This document shows, in pieces, positions 7,529-15,609 of a DNA stretch of 39,629 nt. A program made the position numbers and the translations under genes. The notes beneath the pieces were generated by a model. That model worked only from the letters and a program-made list of their open reading frames with translations. It ran no database searches and was not told the DNA's origin. The stretch's first letter is position 1; each line of letters begins with the position of its first letter. The stretch comes from Levilactobacillus paucivorans (lineage in GTDB: Bacteria > Bacillota > Bacilli > Lactobacillales > Lactobacillaceae), in the NCBI RefSeq assembly GCF_001437125.1, contig NZ_JQCA01000112.1, positions 1 to 39,629 of the forward strand, in the 5' to 3' direction.

Positions 7529-8052
7529 AGAAAATCGGCGGTGCACGCGTTGCTCTCCCGGGTCAGTGCCGGTGCCGGGATCCGTGATTTGTCCAGACGG
7601 TGTGTCTAGACCACTTCTGAAACTCATTATACGCTAGTTCTCAGTGAAACGCGACCGTTTTAAAGCAAGAAATTAAAATTAAGACAACCGGTTGCAATGC
7701 AGCGAGAACAACGCTTACAGCAATTTTCGTATTTTATGAAAACAAAATAATTTGGTCGAATTGACCATGAAAACAGGTTTCGCGGTTATCGATCAATGAA
7801 ATCGCTGTCACGGACAGTTTAGCAGAATCATCATTAGAAGTAACGAAGAATGACTCGCTAATCAAGGCCACAAACGGGGGTAACGTTGACTATTGAAGAT
7901 TTTATATAAGGTTAATTTTAAGTGTTATTAAAAAACGATAAATTTGATGGCGGATCTGAACCGTTTCCAGGGATTTCTGGTATACTAACAGTCGGTTAGA
8001 AAATACTGTTCTGGCGGGCTTCCGTCGGACAACTAAGGGGTCAGGAAAAACA
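7529..8052. other. intergenic region between zwf and the secreted-protein gene
   Basis: No gene is seen. Hairpins at about 7540-7610 (GTCTAGAC/GTCTGGAC and TCCCGG/CCGGGA, minus strand) lie upstream of zwf. AAGAATGACTCGCTAAT (7846-7862) recurs exactly at 20354-20370. An extended -10, TGGTATACT (7978-7986), probably drives the gene at 8053, whose leader is about 60 nt. Confidence 0.5.
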
Positions 8053-8865
8053 ATGAAAAAATTTATGGTGGCTTTGACTGGGTTAGTAACATTGGCAACA
8101 GTAGGGGCTGTTGTTCCAGCTACGGCAGTTAACTCTGTTGTGACGGCACACGCCGCACATGTTGGACCTAGTTTGAGTGTCAACGCAATTTACAGTTCTT
8201 CCAAGAAGGTAACGGGGAAGGCCACAAAGGGCTCGAAGATTACCATCAAGGCAACTAAGAATGCCAAGAAGAACTTAGGTAGCGCTAAGGCTTCTAGCAA
8301 GACCGGTAAGTACACGGTTAAGTTAGCCAAGTCTTTGAAGAAGAACAGTAACGTTTACGTCTACGCAACGAAGTCCAAGACGTCCTTCTACCGGATCATC
8401 CGCGTTGAAGCCAAGAAGGCTACCGCAGCCGCTACTAAGAAGACAACTTCTAAGAAGACAATCAAGAAGTCCACGAAGAAGACGACTACCAAGAAGACCA
8501 CGACGGCAAAGAAGAGCGCCGCTAAGTTTACGGTTAAGACCCCAACGGGTACTTGGAAGTCCAACACGGCTAACAAGTATTCTCAAGTTTGGAAGTTTAG
8601 CCAAAAGACTGGTTTAAACCAATACCTTTACAAGAATGGTAAGAAGGTTAAGACCTTAACATCTTACGCAACTTACAGTGTTTCTGCTAAGACCCCAACG
8701 TTCTGGAAGATTACTTACGCCCCTAAGAACTCTAAGAGCAAGAAGACCGTTTACTTACGGTTCACTTCAGCTAAGAAGTTCAAGATCGTTAACTCTAAGA
8801 ACAAGGTTATCTCCACTAAGGCCGGCGTTGCGCCAGCTGCTAAGTGGACGTTTGCTAAGAAGTAA
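8053..8865 (+). CDS. secreted, strongly basic two-domain protein
   Basis: A 270-aa protein has an N-terminal signal peptide (KKFMVALTGLVTLATVGAVVP, likely cleavage after AHA or AHAA near residue 36). A first domain of about 75 residues (VTGKATKGSKITIKATK...) resembles a bacterial Ig-like/OmpF-like adhesion fold. A Lys/Thr/Ala linker follows (residues about 124-158, KKTT and KKST repeats), then a C-terminal domain beginning TPTGTWKSNTANKYSQVWKF that looks like a beta-barrel. There is no LPXTG anchor; retention by charge to teichoic acid or DNA is possible (inference). It is monocistronic with its own promoter and terminator. I do not recognise a characterised homologue. Confidence 0.85.
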   Translation: MKKFMVALTGLVTLATVGAVVPATAVNSVVTAHAAHVGPSLSVNAIYSSSKKVTGKATKGSKITIKATKNAKKNLGSAKASSKTGKYTVKLAKSLKKNSNVYVYATKSKTSFYRIIRVEAKKATAAATKKTTSKKTIKKSTKKTTTKKTTTAKKSAAKFTVKTPTGTWKSNTANKYSQVWKFSQKTGLNQYLYKNGKKVKTLTSYATYSVSAKTPTFWKITYAPKNSKSKKTVYLRFTSAKKFKIVNSKNKVISTKAGVAPAAKWTFAKK

Positions 8866-8897
8866 ACAACCCCGTTCTTATAAAATAGCTAATAGTA

Positions 8898-8936
8898 AAA
8901 GTACCGCTCGTCAGTGATGATGAGCGGTACTTTTTT
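8898..8936. terminator. terminator shared by the secreted protein and metal ATPase genes
   Basis: The stem GTACCGCTC/GAGCGGTAC, with an inner TCA/TGA extension, is followed by T6 on the plus strand and has TTTT on the minus strand, so it can serve both convergent genes. Confidence 0.85.
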
Positions 8937-8945
8937 GTTAGGCTG

Positions 8946-10847
8946 TTAATTTGTAGCGAGTTGTTGAACAGGTTCCGGGGTGGGTTTGTTCAACCGTGGC
9001 CGGTAACCAATTAACCGCATAGCGTTGAAAATAACGACGAGGATTGAGGCCTCGTGAACGAACATCCCACTAGCCATGTAGATGTAACCGTAGACTAATC
9101 CAATTAGCAGGAAGACGACTGTGGCAATCGCGATGAAGATATTCTCCTTGGTGTTGGCCGAGGTCTTCTTAGCTAAGCCAATCGCATGGTTCAAGGCGGT
9201 GAAGCTGGATTGCATCAGGACTACATCGGCTGTTTCGATGGCAACGTCGGTCCCACCACCCATGGCAATTCCGATGTTGGCGGTGGCTAAGGAAGGACTG
9301 TCGTTAATCCCATCCCCAACGAAGGCGACGTTACGTCCCATATCTTGGAACTTCTTAACGAAGGTGACCTTGTCACTTGGCAGAAGGTCGGCGTGAACTT
9401 CATCGATTCCTAGGGATTCGGCAACGGCCTGAGCTGTGGCTTGGTTGTCACCAGTTAACATCACCAGGTGCTTGATGCCTTGACGCTTGAGGGCGGCTAA
9501 AGCAGCTGGTACTTCTGGGCGAACCGTGTCAGCAACGCCGAGGATGGCGGCCAATTGACCTTGGTAACCGACGAGGACCGTTGATTGGCCGTCGTCTTGC
9601 AGGGTATGGAGGTCAGTGAGTTGAGTGGCAGTTAGGTCGATCCCATTGTCCTTTAAGAGGGCAGCGTTGCCGACGTAGAGAGGGTTATCGTGCCACTGAC
9701 CGACCATCCCACGTCCCTTGATGGTGTCAGTAGTCATCTTGCTGGCATTGGCGGCGACGTGTGCGGCTAAATGCTGGCTAATAGCGGTGGCTAAGGGGTG
9801 ATCAGAGGTCTGTTCGACCTGAGCGACGGCGCCTAAGAGTTGGTCGTCAGCAGTGTAACGCTTGAGGCTAGCGACGTCCATCTTACCGGTTGTCAGAGTC
9901 CCAGTCTTGTCAAAAACAAGTGTATCAACCTTGGCTAGGCTATCCACGACGTCCCCACCTTTGATGAGGATCCCGTTCTTCGCGCCATTACCGATACCGG
10001 CGACGTTGGAAACGGGGGCCCCAATCACCAGGGCACCAGGGCATCCGAGAACCAGAACCGTGATGGCGAGCCGGAGGTTTTGGGAGAAAGTGAAGACGAG
10101 AATGGCAATCACCAGGACAGCTGGCGTGTAGTACTGGGCAAATTTATCAATAAACTTTTCGGCAGGTGACTTGGTATCTTGGGCTTCTTCGACCAGTTCG
10201 ATAATCTTAGAGAAGGTCGTTTCGTCTCCAACTTGAGTGGCTTCGACTTGTAGCGTGCCACTTTCGACGATAGCACCGGAGTAGACGCTATCCCCGTTGT
10301 GCTTGTTTAAGGGGCGAGATTCACCGGTGATGGATGATTCGTTTACGTAGCCAGAACCATCGACGACTTTCCCATCGACGGGCACTTGGCCACCGGCCTT
10401 AACTAAAACGACATTGCCTTCTTCAAGGTCATCAACGTCGACTTCTTCAGTTGCGCCGTCGTCGCCGACCAGAAGTGCCGTGGTTGGGGCCATTTCAGTG
10501 AGGGACTGGATAGCACCACGCGTCTTGGCCAACGTCTTTTGTTCGAGGTAAGACCCGAAGAGAAAGAGGAAGGTGACGATGGCCGATTCCTCAAATTCAC
10601 CAATGGCGAAGGCCCCAATAACGGCGATGCCGACCAGGAGTTCAATACTGAAGACCTTGGCGCGTAGAGCACTGATAGCTCGGAGAACAATAGGGGTTGC
10701 GGCAATAATCGAGGCGATGATCCACGCCGTATCGGTTACATAAGGAACGTGAGTGAACCAGGTGTTTAGGAAGCCGACAATGATGAGTCCGGCCGACCAG
10801 AAGGTAATTGGATTCGTGTGAGAGTAGATATAACGTTGAAATGCCAT
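8946..10847 (-). CDS. P1B-type heavy-metal-translocating ATPase with a CPG motif
   Basis: A 633-aa membrane ATPase predicted to export transition metals. Features in order: transmembrane helices from residue about 15, the TGES actuator loop (SSITGESRPLN), the membrane metal site VLGCPGALVIG (Cys269-Pro-Gly instead of the common CPC or SPC), the phosphorylated Asp313 in DKTGTLTTG, the SDHPLA motif of P1B ATPases, and the hinge GDGINDSPSLA. It has no N-terminal HMA metal-binding domain. Its promoter carries a perfect FNR-type palindrome, as does that of the HMA/Dps operon at 17510, so the free HMA protein may deliver metal to it. Zn/Cd/Co or Cu cannot be decided from the sequence. Confidence 0.9.
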   Translation of the reverse strand: MAFQRYIYSHTNPITFWSAGLIIVGFLNTWFTHVPYVTDTAWIIASIIAATPIVLRAISALRAKVFSIELLVGIAVIGAFAIGEFEESAIVTFLFLFGSYLEQKTLAKTRGAIQSLTEMAPTTALLVGDDGATEEVDVDDLEEGNVVLVKAGGQVPVDGKVVDGSGYVNESSITGESRPLNKHNGDSVYSGAIVESGTLQVEATQVGDETTFSKIIELVEEAQDTKSPAEKFIDKFAQYYTPAVLVIAILVFTFSQNLRLAITVLVLGCPGALVIGAPVSNVAGIGNGAKNGILIKGGDVVDSLAKVDTLVFDKTGTLTTGKMDVASLKRYTADDQLLGAVAQVEQTSDHPLATAISQHLAAHVAANASKMTTDTIKGRGMVGQWHDNPLYVGNAALLKDNGIDLTATQLTDLHTLQDDGQSTVLVGYQGQLAAILGVADTVRPEVPAALAALKRQGIKHLVMLTGDNQATAQAVAESLGIDEVHADLLPSDKVTFVKKFQDMGRNVAFVGDGINDSPSLATANIGIAMGGGTDVAIETADVVLMQSSFTALNHAIGLAKKTSANTKENIFIAIATVVFLLIGLVYGYIYMASGMFVHEASILVVIFNAMRLIGYRPRLNKPTPEPVQQLATN

Positions 10848-10907
10848 AAGTGAGCGATCCTTTCTTTAACTAAGTGATTAAATTGTTTCGTCCTTGTTTA
10901 TGTCTCT

Positions 10908-10952
10908 ATTATGCCTGCGACGGGGGATGATTAACTTGATGTGAATCAAGTT
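10908..10952 (-). promoter_or_regulatory. metal ATPase promoter with FNR/FLP-type site
   Basis: A perfect palindrome AACTTGATGTGAATCAAGTT (10933-10952) contains TTGAT-N4-ATCAA, the Crp/Fnr-family consensus. A minus-strand -10 CATAAT (10913-10908) predicts a start near 10901, placing the site centre at about -41.5, the class II activator position. Confidence 0.75.
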
Positions 10953-10983
10953 GGCGAATTTAATTGAAAGATCATTTTGTTTT

Positions 10984-11166
10984 GGGTCGCCTGCGGTGAC
11001 CAGAAGCTTCGTCCTGTGGGGCACGGGTGAAGCCGAAGGGCGGTCTTCACCCTCGCTTTAAACCTCACCCAAACCGTGAGTCTTAAAGACGTCCCGGGCT
11101 GTAAGACCGGAAAGTCACCGGTCAAACAGCTCCGACACAGGACTACGCCCCTGGTCTCCTCCGGCT
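10984..11166 (-). repeat. structured repeat, copy A
   Basis: A roughly 183-nt GC-rich element read on the minus strand. Outer helix GACCAG/CTGGTC; TCCTGTG/CACAGGA; a hairpin from GCTGTTTGACCGG to CCGGTCTTACAGC; a hairpin CTTTAAGACTCAC/GTGAGGTTTAAAG; and a hairpin GGGTGAAGACCG/CGGCTTCACCC. The same architecture with different bases recurs in copies B, C and D. It is noncoding, and no promoter is assigned. Confidence 0.75.
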
Positions 11167-11407
11167 ATGGCGACAACGGCTGAAATTAAGAAAGTTGTTA
11201 CAGGTTTCCTGTTTCCCTCTTACTGAGAATGAGACTTGTCTTAAATTAGATAGCGGTCAGTTAGAAATGACAAGCATTCGTCAGGTGAAACCGTTAAGGG
11301 GACCCTATCCGTATCCATAAAATATAGATAGTTCCAATATAGTTATATGGAGCATTGAATTAAACACTGAATATGTTTGATGTTGGTTTAAATTAGTCCG
11401 CAATCTT
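11167..11407. other. spacer between repeat copies A and B
   Basis: This is AT-rich DNA with no credible ORF or ribosome binding site. It is bracketed by the two inverted repeat copies. I see nothing else in it. Confidence 0.5.
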
Positions 11408-11587
11408 AGCCTTCGGCGGGCGGGTGCGGAAGCCTGTGTCGGTGGTGTTAGGGCGGTGGGTTTCCGGCCTTACAGCACGGGACGTCTTCGAGACCCCGAT
11501 CCTGGGGGCTTGAGGACGAGGTTGAAGACCGGTCTTTGGCTTCAACCGTGCCCCATAGGCTGGGAGCACCCGCCCGCCGTAGGCGGA
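11408..11587 (+). repeat. structured repeat, copy B
   Basis: A diverged copy in plus orientation. The outer helix is a perfect 13 bp (11415-11427 with 11566-11578, GGCGGGCGGGTGC and complement), followed by AGCCTGTG/CATAGGCT, the TTAGG/CCTTA hairpin, a CGTCTTCGAGACCCC / GGGGGCTTGAGGACG hairpin and GGTTGAAGACC / TGGCTTCAACC. Each helix matches one in copies A, C and D, but with changed base pairs. Confidence 0.75.
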
Positions 11588-11602
11588 CCAAGCTCAGGAC
11601 AC

Positions 11603-11643
11603 AATAAAACCCGCCGCAAACCAATAACAGGTTTGTGACGGGT
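11603..11643 (-). terminator. GH31 gene terminator
   Basis: A 14-position stem between 11609-11622 and 11630-11643 (one C-A mismatch) is followed by TTTTATTG on the minus strand. Confidence 0.85.
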
Positions 11644-11655
11644 AATGAGGTTAGC

Positions 11656-13965
11656 TTATTTCAGGACGTAGCCATCGCTAGCTGTGTCGTAATGTAAGGT
11701 AACAGAGCTGTCGGGCAAGTCGACGGTAATCGTCTGGTAGGCTGGTTCAAAGCCGTGGTGTAACAAGTTAACCGCAACTTCACCATCCTTGACGGTGACT
11801 TCATAACGGTTAAACTCACCGTTTTGGTAATTGAAGTCTAAGCCATCGTCTTGGTAGTGTTCATAGGTGCCTTCGTTACCGAAGAGTTTGAACGTCATAG
11901 CCGTATCAGGTTCTTCGCTGATGTGGTCGACGCTAGGACCCCATGGTAAGAGGGTGTTAGCCTTGATGAACAGTGGCAACTTGTCGAGTGGAGCATCCAC
12001 GACGATGTCTTGTTGGCCATCGTATTCGCGGTTGTTCCAGAAGTCAATCCACTTGCCGGCTGGCAGGTAGACTAACCGCTTGATCTTGGACTTTTCAACG
12101 ATAGGGGCCACGAGAATGTCGTCACCGACCATGAATTCGTCGTTTAAGTCGCGAGTCCGTGGGTCGTCATCGTAGTTCAAGACTAATGGCCGCATGATTG
12201 GCAGACCATTTTGACTTTCCTGAGCGAACAAGTCGTACAGGTATGGAATGAAGTGGTAACGCAACTTCAGGTACTTCCGGTAAATCGACAAGGTTGGTTC
12301 ACCGAAGCTCCAAGGTTCTTGGTGCCGAGTACCCATGGCCGCGTGGTTCCGCAGCAGAGGGCTGAAGATTGCGGCTTCAATCCACCGCGTCAACAGTTCG
12401 GCGTTGGTATCTGAGGCAAAGCCCCCAATATCGGTGCCGACGAAGCTGAAACCACTCATCCCTAAGTTACAGATTTGAGGGATCATCATTTGGATATGTG
12501 GCCAGATACTGCGGTTATCACCTGTCCAAACGGTGGCGTACTTCTGAGTCCCAGCATAGGCTGCCCGCGTGATAACGTAAGGGCGACGGCCTTGTTGTTC
12601 CTTCAAGCCAGTGTAGGTTGCCTTGGCCATGTTGTGACCATAGACGTTGTGCATCTTCTTATGAGTTGATGGGTTTTCTTGGTCACTGAAGACCGTATCG
12701 TCGGGGATGTCACCCTCGAAGCTTGCGGGTTCATTCATGTCGATCCAGACACCACCAACACCGTTGTCAGTTAAGAACTTATTGTTGTTAGCCCACCACT
12801 TGCGAACTTCGGGACGACCGAAGTCAGGGAAGGCGGAGTCACCAGGCCAAACTTTATTGATATAAACCTTGTTGTCTGGCGTCTTGACGAAGTAGTCGTG
12901 CTTAACCCCTTCGGCATAGGTCTTGTAGTCAGGATCCTTCTTAACACCGGGATCGATGATTGGAATAACCTTAATACCGCGATTCTTTAACTTCGCTACG
13001 AAGGCCTTAGGGTCACCCTCGAACTTGTTCTTGTCCCAAGTGAAGACCCGGTAGCCATCCATGTAGTCGACGTCGAAGTGAATAGCATCGCATGGTAAGT
13101 CGTACTTCTTTAAACCATCGGCAATGTCTTGAACTTGCTTCTGGCTGGCACTGTAGCCCCAACGTGATTGTTGGTAACCCAGTGTCCACTTTTGTGGTAA
13201 AGGCACACGACCAGTTAAGTAGGTGTAGTTGGTGACGACATCCTTCAAGCTAGAACCACCTAAGATGTAGTAGTCCAGGTTGCCTTCAACGGCTGAGTAG
13301 AAGTAGTAATTAGGATTTTCCTTACCCATATCGAAGTGGGCCTTGTAGGTGTTGTCGAAGAATAGACCGAACGGGTGACCATTCTTCAAGCCCAACATAA
13401 CAGGGATGGACTTGTACAGGTTCTTAAAGTGTTCCAGTTGTGGTTGCGGATTGTCGGCGTTCCAGTTGTCGTATTCGAAGCCACGCTTGTCCAGATACCC
13501 GGTCTTATCTCCGAGTCCGTAGAGGTGTTCGTCGGGGGCCAAAGACTTGATCAGTTCGAAGAAGCCAGTGTCAGAGCTGACGGTAGACTTGGAAACGGAG
13601 TGGCCTTCAGCCTTAACCAGGCGTTCGTGGACCTTATCGATTCCCTTGTCGAGCAATTGACGCTTGCCACGGTAGTCCGTGACCAGGGCGTTGCCGTTCT
13701 GGTCGTAGGCGTCGACGTGACGGTCGGCATCCAACTTAATGGTCAGGGCCGCCGTCTTGACCTCGTAGTGGTCGCCGGCATCCGTGACGGTGTAAGCCGT
13801 CTTGGTTTCCTTATTGCCCTCAATGGCATAGGATTGACCCTTTTCACCGCGGTCTTCGAAGATTCGAACGATGGCATCGGTGAGCACCGTTACTTGTAAC
13901 GGATGCTCTGGATAGTCAAAGGTCACGGTTTGATTAGCTTGTTTATATTGTGGTAATTCAGACAT
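11656..13965 (-). CDS. GH31 family alpha-glucosidase
   Basis: A 769-aa cytoplasmic glycoside hydrolase of family 31, cleaving terminal alpha-linked glucose (maltose, isomaltose or related). It has an N-terminal beta-sandwich (residues about 1-230) with the YGLGDKTGYLDKRG segment, then a TIM barrel with the nucleophile Asp409 in GVWIDMNEP and the likely acid/base Asp483 in WTGDNRSIW. The FVGTDIGGF motif and a C-terminal beta domain follow. There is no signal peptide, so the substrate must be imported. It lies 31 nt downstream of an MFS sugar transporter on the same strand, almost certainly one operon under the divergent LacI-type regulator. Specificity (alpha-1,4 or alpha-1,6; xyloside unlikely) is not certain. 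Confidence 0.94.
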   Translation of the reverse strand: MSELPQYKQANQTVTFDYPEHPLQVTVLTDAIVRIFEDRGEKGQSYAIEGNKETKTAYTVTDAGDHYEVKTAALTIKLDADRHVDAYDQNGNALVTDYRGKRQLLDKGIDKVHERLVKAEGHSVSKSTVSSDTGFFELIKSLAPDEHLYGLGDKTGYLDKRGFEYDNWNADNPQPQLEHFKNLYKSIPVMLGLKNGHPFGLFFDNTYKAHFDMGKENPNYYFYSAVEGNLDYYILGGSSLKDVVTNYTYLTGRVPLPQKWTLGYQQSRWGYSASQKQVQDIADGLKKYDLPCDAIHFDVDYMDGYRVFTWDKNKFEGDPKAFVAKLKNRGIKVIPIIDPGVKKDPDYKTYAEGVKHDYFVKTPDNKVYINKVWPGDSAFPDFGRPEVRKWWANNNKFLTDNGVGGVWIDMNEPASFEGDIPDDTVFSDQENPSTHKKMHNVYGHNMAKATYTGLKEQQGRRPYVITRAAYAGTQKYATVWTGDNRSIWPHIQMMIPQICNLGMSGFSFVGTDIGGFASDTNAELLTRWIEAAIFSPLLRNHAAMGTRHQEPWSFGEPTLSIYRKYLKLRYHFIPYLYDLFAQESQNGLPIMRPLVLNYDDDPRTRDLNDEFMVGDDILVAPIVEKSKIKRLVYLPAGKWIDFWNNREYDGQQDIVVDAPLDKLPLFIKANTLLPWGPSVDHISEEPDTAMTFKLFGNEGTYEHYQDDGLDFNYQNGEFNRYEVTVKDGEVAVNLLHHGFEPAYQTITVDLPDSSVTLHYDTASDGYVLK

Positions 13966-13996
13966 AGAAATTCGCTCCTCTTCCTTTAAAAATCCG

Positions 13997-15427
13997 TTAG
14001 GCAGCGTCGTCGGATAAGTCCTTTTGTGGCTTGTCTTGCTTGATAACGCTGATCGTCAATACGGCAATTAACATGGAGATCCCGGCGACCAACATCATGC
14101 CAGGCATGGACTTGCCGACCAACTTGAAGACGAAGAAGCTGGCAACTGACGCAATGATTTGTGGTAAACAAATTGTTCCGTTAAAGATCCCGATGTAAGA
14201 CCCTTCATTCGACCCATCCAGTGATGAGGTGAAAATGTTGAAGGGTTCAACGTGGACCGTGAAGAAGCCAATCCCGATTAAGATGAATGGCAGGATTAAT
14301 AAGTACTGGTTGTGAATAAAGAAGACCCAGATTAATCCAACGGCAAAGCTCCCAATACCGAAGCGGTACCAGAACTTACGCTTGAATGGGTTGGTGTGAG
14401 ATAAGACCAGGAACCCGTATAAAACGGCAGCCATGGATTGAACGAAAGTTAAAATCCCGTACCAGTTCCCAGCGGCTTGGTAGCCGGCAGAAGTGGCGTT
14501 GGTGGTGTTCCAAACGTTTTGAGCGATAGCACCAGTGGTGTAAGTCCACATGTATTGAATCCCAATCCAAGCGAACATTTGAACAACGGCAACTTCCCAG
14601 AGAGCCTTTGGGGCTTCCTTGATTAATTGCCAGATAGGCTTGGTATTCTTGTGTGATTCGGGATCGATGTGGTGATACATAGCAAATGTTTCAGGATCGT
14701 ATTCCTTAACGGTGTGGATCGTGTAGGCGGAAATCCCTAACAGGATAGCGGCACCGATGTAGAAGGCTAAACGAACGGATAAGGGTACGACACCCTTCTT
14801 AGCAACGTTGGCAACTCCGAAGAAGGTTAAAACGAATGGGAGTAAGGTGGCAAGCACCCCACCAAGGTTACTGAAGGCTTGTTGCCAAGACCAAGCTTTA
14901 TCCTTTTGGCTTTCGTTGACCATGTCCCCGATAATCATCCGGAATGGTTGCATACAGATGTTGCTGGACAGGTCCATGAAGGCAATGGCGATTGCCCCGA
15001 AGAGCAAGGCGGCCATGGAGCCGTAACCGAAGCCAAATGACCCGGCATTTGGCAAGAGAATCATGACCAGTGCGGCAACAGGAGCACTGAATAACAGGTA
15101 AGGCATCCGCCGGCCAAAACGGTTCCAGGTCCGGTCGGAGTACTTCCCAACAAGTGGTTGAACGAGCAATCCAGCCAATGGTGGCAAGATAAAGAAGAAA
15201 CCTAAGCTATTCGGGTCGGCACCGATGGTTTGGAAAATCCGACTCATTTGCGACGATTGTAATGAGAAGGCCATGTTGACACCACAGAAACCAAATGTGA
15301 TGGCGAAGAGGGTCTTCCACGGTAAATTCGGTAGTGAGTTAGAAAGTGAAGCGGTCTTTTTGCCGGTAGCGGCCGTGACTTTGTGATCTCCTACTGGGTT
15401 AGCTGCAGGTGCTGTTTGTTGTTTCAT
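13997..15427 (-). CDS. MFS sugar transporter (SLC45/maltose-type)
   Basis: A 476-aa, 12-helix major facilitator with the SLC45-like pattern: LPPLAGLLVQPLVGKYSDRTWNRFGRRMPYLL early, DLSSNICMQPFRMIIGDM in the fourth segment, and a long central loop. SLC45-like bacterial carriers take up maltose, sucrose or other di-/oligosaccharides with H+. The ATG at 15427 (MKQQTAP) is chosen because the earlier ATG at 15439 overlaps the AAGGGG ribosome binding site. It is followed by GH31, so uptake and intracellular hydrolysis of an alpha-glucoside is the likely job. Promoter and operators lie at 15482-15540. Confidence 0.9.
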   Translation of the reverse strand: MKQQTAPAANPVGDHKVTAATGKKTASLSNSLPNLPWKTLFAITFGFCGVNMAFSLQSSQMSRIFQTIGADPNSLGFFFILPPLAGLLVQPLVGKYSDRTWNRFGRRMPYLLFSAPVAALVMILLPNAGSFGFGYGSMAALLFGAIAIAFMDLSSNICMQPFRMIIGDMVNESQKDKAWSWQQAFSNLGGVLATLLPFVLTFFGVANVAKKGVVPLSVRLAFYIGAAILLGISAYTIHTVKEYDPETFAMYHHIDPESHKNTKPIWQLIKEAPKALWEVAVVQMFAWIGIQYMWTYTTGAIAQNVWNTTNATSAGYQAAGNWYGILTFVQSMAAVLYGFLVLSHTNPFKRKFWYRFGIGSFAVGLIWVFFIHNQYLLILPFILIGIGFFTVHVEPFNIFTSSLDGSNEGSYIGIFNGTICLPQIIASVASFFVFKLVGKSMPGMMLVAGISMLIAVLTISVIKQDKPQKDLSDDAA

Positions 15428-15481
15428 AAATAATTGCATCCCCTTGGTATGTATAATTTCAGAAATCCTTTTGACAAGATC

Positions 15482-15540
15482 ATTGTAGTACTTTACGTAA
15501 ACGTTTACAATACCCTATTCACGCCAAAGTAAACGTTTAC
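15482..15540 (-). promoter_or_regulatory. sugar operon promoter with twin LacI-type operators
   Basis: The identical perfect palindrome GTAAACGTTTAC occurs at 15497-15508 and 15529-15540, centres 32 bp apart (three helical turns). A minus-strand promoter TTGTAA (15510-15505), 17 bp, TACAAT (15487-15482) contains the first operator in its -35/spacer. The second lies just before the -35 region of the divergent regulator gene. This suggests repression by the LacI-type protein at 15610, possibly with looping. The palindrome also fits a CcpA cre site. Confidence 0.85.
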
Positions 15541-15572
15541 GCTATGAGCTGTTAAAGTTGGCGGATTTAGAC

Positions 15573-15578
15573 TATAAT
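15573..15578 (+). promoter_or_regulatory. -10 element of the LacI-type regulator gene
   Basis: A consensus TATAAT lies 32 nt before the start codon. The -35 (TGTTAA at 15550) is poor. Confidence 0.45.
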
Positions 15579-15609
15579 GGACATATCCTAAACGAAAGTG
15601 GGGGTTGTG

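Noticed and set aside
7481-7627. N-terminal extension of zwf to the ATG at 7627
   Set aside because: The extension does not look like the enzyme family and contains a near-consensus promoter; TTG at 7480 gives the standard start.
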